A stretch of 5,570 nucleotides of DNA, from the NCBI GenBank assembly GCA_902795625.1, contig CADBLW010000100.1, forward strand, positions 1 through 5,570, read 5' to 3'. How positions within the stretch are numbered: position 1 is the first letter of the stretch; each line of letters starts with the position of its first letter. The notes below the pieces were generated by a model. That model did no database searches and was not told the origin of the DNA. It saw only the letters and a list, made by a program, of their open reading frames with translations. The translations under genes were made by a program, and so were the position numbers. Origin of the DNA: an uncultured Lachnospiraceae bacterium (GTDB lineage Bacteria > Bacillota > Clostridia > Lachnospirales > Lachnospiraceae). Positions 1 through 4,460 of this stretch are shown here, one piece after another.

Positions 1-378
1 GAGACGATGCTCAAGAAGGTTCCTTCGGATCGCCTGATCCTCGGTGTTCCGTTCTTCGCCAGAAAATGGATGATGAACGAGGCCCACGGCGAGGACGACC
101 CGGTGCCGAACGAGGCGGCCGGTATGGATACGCTCAAGAAGTTCATCAAGGACAACGGCGGCACGGCAACCTGGAACGAGGAATGCGGCCAGAACTACGC
201 GGAAGTTACCGAGGAGGGCAAACTGGTCAAGATATGGCTTGAGGATGCGGAATCCATGAAGCTGAAACTGGATGTGATGAAGGACAATGATCTTGCCGGC
301 TGCTCCGCATGGAAGCTCGGCATGGAGTCAAAGGACATCTGGCCGTTGATCCAGTCGTACTTCAGCGAAGGCGAATAA
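1..378 (+). CDS. Glycoside hydrolase family 18 (YaaH/SleL/chitinase-like) protein, C-terminal fragment
   Basis: The reading frame is open from base 1 (Glu-Thr before the first visible Met at 7), so the gene begins upstream and only about 125 C-terminal residues are present. Counting from the Met at 7, the visible part carries the last blocks of the GH18 TIM barrel: a beta strand DRLILGVPFFARKW (residues 8-21), then TWNEECGQNYAEV (55-67), KIWLEDAESMKLKLDVM (75-91), and LAGCSAWKLGMESKDIWPLI (96-115). The barrel ends in the usual final helix. The Trp in SAWKLG is the family's substrate-platform position. The catalytic DxxDxDxE motif would lie upstream and cannot be checked. GH18 proteins of this subtype in Firmicutes cleave or bind N-acetylglucosamine polymers such as peptidoglycan (for example spore cortex) or chitin, and are usually secreted or surface-attached. 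Whether this one has a signal peptide, LysM or SH3 domains is not visible. The stop TAA is followed by a hairpin terminator, so the gene ends its transcription unit. Confidence 0.85.
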   Translation, partial: ETMLKKVPSDRLILGVPFFARKWMMNEAHGEDDPVPNEAAGMDTLKKFIKDNGGTATWNEECGQNYAEVTEEGKLVKIWLEDAESMKLKLDVMKDNDLAGCSAWKLGMESKDIWPLIQSYFSEGE

Positions 379-429
379 TCCCGCGATGACGGGTTTCGTC
401 CTCACGGAAAGCTTGAAAGCGGTATTTAT

Positions 430-465
430 TCGGAGGACCGGACAGAGCGCCGATCCTCCGATTTT
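430..465 (+). terminator. Rho-independent terminator after the GH18 gene
   Basis: The arms TCGGAGGA (430-437) and TCCTCCGA (454-461) pair perfectly over 8 bp. After one C/A mismatch, CGG (439-441) pairs with CCG (450-452), leaving an 8-base loop at 442-449. A short T run (462-465) follows, then CAATT. The T tract is short, so termination may be incomplete. The position about 50 bases after the GH18 stop and 75 before the next start fits a boundary between transcription units. Confidence 0.7.
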
Positions 466-476
466 CAATTACTAAG

Positions 477-511
477 CGGAAAATGTTCCGACTGCAAAAC
501 GGGAACTGTTC
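477..511 (+). promoter_or_regulatory. Small inverted repeats in the gap before the AlaX gene (possible operator, weak)
   Basis: Two short dyads sit between the terminator and the AlaX start. CGGAA (477-481) is separated from TTCCG (486-490) by AATG. GAAC and GTTC (503-506 and 508-511) surround a single T. The GTTCC of the first dyad (485-489) can also pair with GGAAC at 502-506. A promoter is expected here because a terminator lies just upstream, but I found no convincing -35/-10 pair. The repeats could be an operator, 5' UTR structure or chance. Confidence 0.2.
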
Positions 512-540
512 TCTGCCGAAAGGATATTGAAGGTGAGTGC

Positions 541-1845
541 ATGAAGAAACTGTATGATGACAATGCGTACGCGACAACATTTGACGCGGTGATCACGGCG
601 GTCGAGCGGGACGCGGGAGAAAGCTGCGTTTGGCTGACACTGGACGCAACCCTGTTCTTCCCGGAAGAGGGCGGACAGTCGCCGGACCGCGGCACCGTCA
701 ACGGGCTGGCCGTGACGGATGTACAGATCAAGGACGGTGTGATCCGGCATAAGGTGAGCTGCGGTGACGAGGGAGATGCCGGAGTGGGAGACTCCGGGAT
801 GACAACTCCCGGACTGGGAGCCGCCGGGCTGACCGTCGGTGCGACGGTGCACGGTGTCATTGACTGGGAGTACCGTTACCGCAATATGCAGATGCATACC
901 GGCGAGCATATATTTTCCGGGCTGGTCCACTCGATTTTCGGGTACGACAACGTGGGGTTCCATCTGAGTGACCGCACGGCGACGATGGACTACAACGGAA
1001 AGATTACGGAGGAGCAGCTCCGTGAACTGGAGGAGCGGGCCAACCGCGTGATCACGGAAAACCGCGAGGTGAACGCGTGGTACGCTACCGAAGAGCAATT
1101 GGCGAGGATGTCGTACCGCAGCAAGAAGGCGATCGACGGGGCTGTCCGGCTGGTGGAGATCGACGGCGTTGACCTGTGCGCCTGCTGCGCTCCCCATGTG
1201 AAAACTACCGGCGAGGTGGGCTGCTTTAAACTGATCGGATGGGAGAATTACAAGGGCGGCGTGAGAGTTTCGTACCGCTGCGGCTTCCGTGCAATGGAGG
1301 ATTACGGAGAGCGCCTTGCGCTTCTGACGAAACTGTCACAGATATTGTCAGTGAAGACGGAGGACCTCTGCGCGACGGTGGAGAAGCTTCAGGAGGAGCG
1401 GAAGCGTCTCGCCTACGAGCTTGTGGCGAAGGACCGCGCGATTGTGCGCACGCGCATCGCGGAACTCGCGGCGGCGGACGGTCGGGAGAGAACCGGTGAC
1501 GGCAGGATAGACGCGGCTTGTGTGCTGTTCCTGGAGCCCGCTGAGGCATCAATCCTTCGGTATGCTGTGGATGAGATGAAGGCGCGGTACGCGGGTGTGT
1601 GCTGCGCGCTGCTTCCGGTGGGCGAGACGAAGGGATCCGACCCGGCAGCGGTGGAGAAACAGAACGATGCGCTGACCACCCTGCGCTACCTGATCGAGCA
1701 GGACGGCGGTGATGTGAGCGCCTGGCAGCAGATGCTCCGGGAGCGCTTCGGCGCGAAGGGCGGCGGCCCGAAGAATTCCGTGCAGGGGAGTGTTACGGCA
1801 GAGGAGCAGGCGCTTCGGGAAGCGCTTGCAACTATGGCTGACTGA
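541..1845 (+). CDS. alaX: Alanyl-tRNA editing protein, long AlaX type (AlaRS editing domain plus DHHA1-like C-terminus)
   Basis: A free-standing homologue of the alanyl-tRNA synthetase editing half. It is expected to hydrolyse mischarged Ser- or Gly-tRNA(Ala) in the cytoplasm. At 434 residues it matches the long AlaX class rather than short AlaX. The N-terminal barrel has the AlaRS-like block FFPEEGGQSPDRG (39-51). The zinc/catalytic site is visible as HTGEH (H119, H123) and CCAPH (C215, H219, standing where AlaRS has CGGTH). A helical segment with coiled-coil character (about 258-312) leads to a DHHA1-like C-terminus (about 325-434) ending with the signature AKGGGPKNSVQGS (405-417). No aminoacylation domain is present, so it is not an AlaRS. 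The start is supported by AAGGTG at 530-535, 5 bases before ATG. A Gly-rich stretch at about 75-99 (DNA 763-837) looks longer than the usual loop before LTVGATVHGVIDW. The next gene starts 24 bases after the stop, implying an operon. Confidence 0.9.
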   Translation: MKKLYDDNAYATTFDAVITAVERDAGESCVWLTLDATLFFPEEGGQSPDRGTVNGLAVTDVQIKDGVIRHKVSCGDEGDAGVGDSGMTTPGLGAAGLTVGATVHGVIDWEYRYRNMQMHTGEHIFSGLVHSIFGYDNVGFHLSDRTATMDYNGKITEEQLRELEERANRVITENREVNAWYATEEQLARMSYRSKKAIDGAVRLVEIDGVDLCACCAPHVKTTGEVGCFKLIGWENYKGGVRVSYRCGFRAMEDYGERLALLTKLSQILSVKTEDLCATVEKLQEERKRLAYELVAKDRAIVRTRIAELAAADGRERTGDGRIDAACVLFLEPAEASILRYAVDEMKARYAGVCCALLPVGETKGSDPAAVEKQNDALTTLRYLIEQDGGDVSAWQQMLRERFGAKGGGPKNSVQGSVTAEEQALREALATMAD

Positions 1846-1869
1846 TATGACAGACTGAGGAGTAAGACT

Positions 1870-2628
1870 ATGTGGCATTGGATCCGAATGGCATTGTATG
1901 TGATCGTCGGCGGCTGCAGCATCTGGTACGGGTATTTTGTGCGCTCCGTCGGGGCGGGCAACACATTTTACCGCGTATGGTATGTGCTGGGAGCGATATT
2001 GTTCGGCATGGCCGTAGCGGTGTATGCGCGGCTGTGGGGACGGATCCCGAAGGGACTGCGGATCACGTTCGTAACGCTTGTGATACTTGGACTCGCGGTA
2101 TATATCGCGCTGATCGCGCGGATCGCGTCGGAGTTTCAGACGAAGACAGCGGAGACTGAGTACCTGATCGTCCTCGGCGCGCAGATGCGGGAGAACGGCC
2201 CAAGCGTCGTGCTGCAGTATCGGCTGGAGACGGCGACAGAGTACCTTGCGGAGCACCCGCAGGTGAAGTGTATCGTGTCCGGCGGCAAGGGCAGCAACGA
2301 GACTGTCTCGGAGGCTGAGGGCATGCGGGATTACCTTGTCGCGCACGGCATTGACGCGTCGAGGATCATTCTCGAGGACAAGTCGACCGACACCTCGGAA
2401 AATCTTCGCTACTGCCTTTCATTGCTTCCTTCCGCGGACACGCCGGTGGGCATCGTGACCAACAATTTTCATATGTACCGCGCGCTGGGGATCGCGGAAC
2501 AGTGCGGCTATAAAAACGCGTCGGGAGTGCCCGCGCGCTCCACGGCGGAGTATTTGCCGCACAATATGACACGCGAGGTCGTCGGTGTTCTGAAGGATAC
2601 ACTTGTTGGAAATATGAAGCTGCGGTGA
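1870..2628 (+). CDS. DUF218 (SanA/ElyC/YdcF-like) membrane protein
   Basis: A 252-residue protein with an N-terminal membrane region followed by a DUF218 domain. Hydrophobic segments are at about 5-24, 34-55 and 65-85, suggesting two or three transmembrane helices. The domain (about 96-245) shows the family blocks in order: YLIVLGAQ (98-105), YRLETA (117-122), IVSGGKG (135-141), SEAEGM (147-152), then IILEDKSTDTSENL (166-179) and IVTNNFHMYRA (195-205). The conserved Glu, Asn, His201 and Arg204 are present, so the domain looks intact. Relatives SanA and ElyC in Enterobacteria affect envelope integrity and lipid-carrier/peptidoglycan metabolism, and YdcF has been reported to bind S-adenosylmethionine. 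The exact reaction is unknown, so none is assigned. The start is chosen from GAGGAG at 1857-1862, 7 bases before ATG. It lies 24 bases after the AlaX stop with no terminator between, so it is probably co-transcribed with it. No clear terminator follows its stop. Confidence 0.85.
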   Translation: MWHWIRMALYVIVGGCSIWYGYFVRSVGAGNTFYRVWYVLGAILFGMAVAVYARLWGRIPKGLRITFVTLVILGLAVYIALIARIASEFQTKTAETEYLIVLGAQMRENGPSVVLQYRLETATEYLAEHPQVKCIVSGGKGSNETVSEAEGMRDYLVAHGIDASRIILEDKSTDTSENLRYCLSLLPSADTPVGIVTNNFHMYRALGIAEQCGYKNASGVPARSTAEYLPHNMTREVVGVLKDTLVGNMKLR

Positions 2629-2667
2629 CAAAAAAAGGAAGCCAGAATTACCGAACAGTAAATGCAG

Positions 2668-2696
2668 TTGACATTTTTCGAAAACTATGATATATT
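2668..2696 (+). promoter_or_regulatory. Strong sigma-A-type promoter for the lipoprotein gene
   Basis: A perfect -35 TTGACA (2668-2673) is followed by a 17-base spacer and a -10 TATATT (2691-2696), one base off consensus. An extended -10 TGA directly precedes it (2688-2690). The local sequence is AT-rich, unlike the flanking coding regions. Transcription should begin around 2702-2705, giving a 5' UTR of about 63 bases before the ATG at 2767. Confidence 0.88.
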
Positions 2697-2703
2697 GTCC
2701 TCA

Positions 2704-2719
2704 AGCAGCGTTCTGCTGC
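2704..2719 (+). other. Short hairpin at the predicted 5' end of the lipoprotein mRNA
   Basis: AGCAG (2704-2708) pairs with CTGCT (2713-2717) around a CGTT loop. In a shifted register, GCAGC (2705-2709) pairs with GCTGC (2715-2719). Either 5-bp stem would sit almost exactly at the 5' end of the transcript from the 2668-2696 promoter, where such stems can slow mRNA decay. No T run follows, so it is not a terminator. Confidence 0.4.
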
Positions 2720-2766
2720 CGAAGCGAATTAAGGAAGTGTAGAAAGAAACCAGGGGGTAATATACC

Positions 2767-3528
2767 ATGAAGAAGACGAGAATGTTTTTGGTGCTGCTGG
2801 CGGTCTTTACGATGTTCTGCCTTACCGCGTGCGGCGCAAACGATGACGACTCATCGAAGAATGATGACACAGCCAATTCCACAACGGAGTCGGGTGACAA
2901 GAAGCCGGCGGGAAGCTCGGAGGAAACCACTCCTTCGGGCACGGAGGGAACGACCAAGCCGTCCGATGAAAAGGTTCCGGCAGTGAAGAGTGCTTCGGTA
3001 TTTACGGATTACAGCGGAAAGACGGCCGATGAGATCGCGGCCAACATTCAGGCAATCCGCACGATCGCCGCAACCGATACGATGGAAAATTACGCGGACA
3101 GATTTGACTTTGCTCCGGCCTCCGTCAAGATTGAGAAGGAATACACCCACATCGGTGAATATTTCTGGACCTCCGGCAAGGATGGTGCGAAGGAGTTTGC
3201 GGGACTTATCTCAATTCGCTGCATAACCAGGGATGACGGCACCTTTGCGCCGGATGACGGCAGCTGGGCGGACATCACGATTTATTTTACGAACGAGACC
3301 ACTGCGAAAGCAGTGTATGAGAAGGTTTATACCATGCTCTACGGAGAATGGGGAATGACCAAGGATGACGGAACCTTTGAGTGCTGGGGTCCTACCAGCG
3401 ATGATCGTGACGACGATGATTGGACCACTTGCTTCGGAGCCCGTCACGTTGAACTTAGATGGCCGAGTGAGATCAATCCCAGCTATAAGCTGAATATCCA
3501 GATCGGCTTAAGAGCCGCCAACGAGTAA
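2767..3528 (+). CDS. Putative secreted lipoprotein of unknown function
   Basis: A 253-residue protein with a classic type II signal: basic MKKTR, hydrophobic core (6-18) and lipobox LTAC (19-22). Cys22 would be lipidated, anchoring the mature protein on the outer face of the membrane. Residues 23 to about 72 are a low-complexity Ser/Thr/Asp/Glu/Lys/Pro spacer, typical of a surface tether. Residues about 73-253 look like one folded alpha/beta domain that I do not recognise. Visible points are a helix with GKTADEIAANIQAIRTI (84-100), alternating strands (for example AGLISIRCI, DITIYFT), a helix TAKAVYEKVYTMLY (179-192) and an acidic run DDRDDDDW (212-219). The turn TRDDGTF (154-160) recurs as TKDDGTF (198-204), with another DDG at 163-165. 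Cys152, Cys206 and Cys222 are also present. The start is set by AGGGGGT at 2752-2758, 8 bases before ATG. Its own promoter and terminator make it monocistronic. A sensor, ligand-binding or adhesive role is possible but not shown. Confidence 0.85.
   Translation: MKKTRMFLVLLAVFTMFCLTACGANDDDSSKNDDTANSTTESGDKKPAGSSEETTPSGTEGTTKPSDEKVPAVKSASVFTDYSGKTADEIAANIQAIRTIAATDTMENYADRFDFAPASVKIEKEYTHIGEYFWTSGKDGAKEFAGLISIRCITRDDGTFAPDDGSWADITIYFTNETTAKAVYEKVYTMLYGEWGMTKDDGTFECWGPTSDDRDDDDWTTCFGARHVELRWPSEINPSYKLNIQIGLRAANE
3226..3379 (+). repeat. Separated 22-base direct repeat inside the lipoprotein gene, plus a third partial copy
   Basis: Bases 3226-3247 and 3358-3379 match at 20 of 22 positions, in the same reading frame, and encode TRDDGTFA and TKDDGTFE. 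A shorter copy of the core GGATGACGGCA occurs at 3252-3262 (residues DDG at 163-165). The copies are 132 bases apart. They probably reflect duplicated Asp-Asp-Gly beta turns, though convergence with shared codon use is also possible. Confidence 0.6.
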
Positions 3529-3567
3529 ACGGCGCGGTCGGCAACACAGAGTATACGGCATTATACG

Positions 3568-3595
3568 GAACAGGCCTTTCGGGGCCTGTTCTTTT
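3568..3595 (+). terminator. Rho-independent terminator after the lipoprotein gene
   Basis: GAACAGGCC (3568-3576) and GGCCTGTTC (3583-3591) form a perfect 9-bp stem with a 6-base loop (TTTCGG). TTTT follows at 3592-3595, then GCG and a second TTTT. It begins about 40 bases after the lipoprotein stop. Confidence 0.9.
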
Positions 3596-3664
3596 GCGTT
3601 TTGAGAGAGAGTCATTCCCCCTGACGGAAGCCGCGTTCTGATGCGATGTTTGCGAATGGATCGG

Positions 3665-3693
3665 TTGACTTTTCCCCCCGATAATAGTAGTAT
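3665..3693 (+). promoter_or_regulatory. Probable sigma-A-type promoter for the DUF937-like gene
   Basis: The -35 TTGACT (3665-3670) matches five of six consensus bases. With a 17-base spacer the -10 would be TAGTAT (3688-3693), four of six. The region is AT-rich, with other possible -10 hexamers such as TATTAC (3691-3696) at poorer spacing. It lies between the upstream terminator and the structured leader. The rest of the gap (3596-3664) shows no other feature I can support. Confidence 0.6.
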
Positions 3694-3705
3694 TACTTTA
3701 TAGGG

Positions 3706-3749
3706 TCGGATCCCGCTTTGGGGCGGTTGCAAACCGTGGCGGGAGCCGG
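3706..3749 (+). other. Structured 5' leader hairpin of the DUF937-like mRNA
   Basis: An outer stem pairs 3706-3716 with 3739-3749: 10 pairs including one G-U, with one A/G mismatch, built around TCCCGC (3711-3716) and GCGGGA (3739-3744). An asymmetric internal loop (7 bases on one side, 2 on the other) leads to an inner stem CGGTT (3724-3728) with AACCG (3732-3736) and a GCA triloop. If the promoter call is right, it sits at the very 5' end of the transcript, about 24 bases before the ribosome binding site. It has no T run, so it is not a terminator. I do not recognise it as a known riboswitch. Confidence 0.5.
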
Positions 3750-3785
3750 TCGAACAAAGCGTTCAAGACAAGAAGGAGAAAATGT

Positions 3786-4361
3786 ATGGATATCAAAGAA
3801 GTTACCAAATCATTGCTCAGCGCGTCCAATGTGAAGGCAATCGCAGGCAAGTCCGGCGCAACCCAGACGCAGGTCAAGAGTGTTCTGTCCTCGGCGCTTC
3901 CGGCGCTTCTCGGCGGCAAGAAAACTTCCGCGGATGAGATCTCGAAGGAGACCGGCGTCAGCAAGGCGAAGGCGAACGGCATTCTGTCCGCAGCAGGCCC
4001 GCTTCTCTCGGGACTTTTCGGCGGCAGTTCGCAGCAGGAGGAAGAGAAGCCCTCCGGCACCGCAGCACTTCTCGGCAGCCTTTTGAGCACCGTCAATATC
4101 GGAAGCCTCGCCTCGGGCCTTATGAACCTTGTGTCCGCGGACAGCTCGGATGAAAAGGAAGAGGAAGAGGAGAAGCCGAAGAAGCCGAAGAACGGCAAGA
4201 AGAAGACCGAGTCGGCATCGGGCAAGAAGACAGATTCCAAGAAGAAGACGGACTCCAAGAAGAAGACCGACTCTAAGAAGAAGACCGAGTCGAAGAAGGA
4301 CACCAAGAAGAGCTCGCCGCTCGACAGCGTGACCGATCTTCTGGGCGGTTTGTTCAAGTAA
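3786..4361 (+). CDS. DUF937-like protein with acidic and lysine-rich repeat tail
   Basis: A 191-residue protein without signal peptide or convincing membrane helix, so probably cytoplasmic. The N-terminal part (1-80) looks like the DUF937/YidB type and holds an internal duplication. IAGKSGATQTQVKSVLSSAL then PALLGG (19-44) resembles ISKETGVSKAKANGILSAAG then PLLSGLFGG (52-80). Each copy has a helix-turn-helix-like helix pair followed by a Gly/Leu-rich end. A Gly/Leu/Ser-rich segment (91-117) follows, then an acidic patch (EEEEE at 125-129). Next is a strongly basic stretch, 22 Lys in residues 130-175, including four tandem KKTDSK/KKTESK units (147-170). A short hydrophobic helix SPLDSVTDLLGGLFK (177-191) ends the protein. 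The function of DUF937 is not established; the tail resembles histone H1-like nucleic-acid-binding tails, which is inference only. AAGGAG (3773-3778), 7 bases upstream, sets the start; an overlapping out-of-frame ATG at 3782 is too close to it. The gene is monocistronic, with its own promoter, leader and terminator. Confidence 0.8.
   Translation: MDIKEVTKSLLSASNVKAIAGKSGATQTQVKSVLSSALPALLGGKKTSADEISKETGVSKAKANGILSAAGPLLSGLFGGSSQQEEEKPSGTAALLGSLLSTVNIGSLASGLMNLVSADSSDEKEEEEEKPKKPKNGKKKTESASGKKTDSKKKTDSKKKTDSKKKTESKKDTKKSSPLDSVTDLLGGLFK
4224..4295 (+). repeat. Four tandem 18-base units encoding KKTDSK/KKTESK
   Basis: Units start at 4224, 4242, 4260 and 4278, following the pattern AAGAAGACNGANTCNAAG. 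The differences are mostly silent third-position changes; only the fourth unit changes an amino acid (Asp to Glu). A degenerate fifth unit (KDTKK) follows. Synonymous drift between units with conserved residues suggests the repeated peptide is kept by selection. As an in-frame 18-base repeat, copy number could vary without frameshift. Confidence 0.9.
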
Positions 4362-4392
4362 AATAAGACAGCGCAAGAGACGATTTGATTCC

Positions 4393-4428
4393 GCATCCGC
4401 GGGACTGATGTCTCCCGGGTGCTTTTTT
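4393..4428 (+). terminator. Rho-independent terminator between the DUF937-like and esterase genes
   Basis: The arms 4393-4405 and 4410-4422 form a 13-position stem with 12 pairs (two G-U) and one C/C mismatch, closed by a TGAT loop. Six T residues follow at 4423-4428. It lies 31 bases after the DUF937-like stop and 32 bases before the esterase ATG, so it could also act as a regulatory (partial) terminator for the esterase gene. Confidence 0.88.
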
Positions 4429-4460
4429 GTAACAACGCGTAAAATACGGAGGAAGAGACT

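Noticed and set aside
503..511. GAAC-T-GTTC as a LexA-type SOS box
   Set aside because: The single-base centre does not fit the four-base spacing of the Gram-positive LexA box (CGAAC-N4-GTTCG), and AlaX is not an SOS gene.
472..1197. A 241-codon minus-strand frame opposite the AlaX gene
   Set aside because: It is antisense to the conserved editing domain with its HTGEH and CCAPH motifs, and shows no domain of its own.
1549..2346. A 265-codon minus-strand frame across the AlaX/DUF218 junction
   Set aside because: It overlaps two well-supported plus-strand genes and its Arg/His/Leu-rich composition resembles no family.
3641..3702. A short plus-strand frame of about 20 codons before the DUF937-like gene, as a possible leader peptide
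   Set aside because: It has no ribosome binding site and contains the predicted promoter elements, so it would not be on the transcript.
4224..4295. The tandem 18-base units as a CRISPR array or origin iterons
   Set aside because: The units are contiguous without spacers, lie in frame within a coding region, and vary mainly at third codon positions.
4440..4445. TAAAAT as the -10 of an esterase promoter
   Set aside because: No -35 is found at a suitable distance (GGGTGC at 17-base spacing), and the start would fall within the ribosome binding site.
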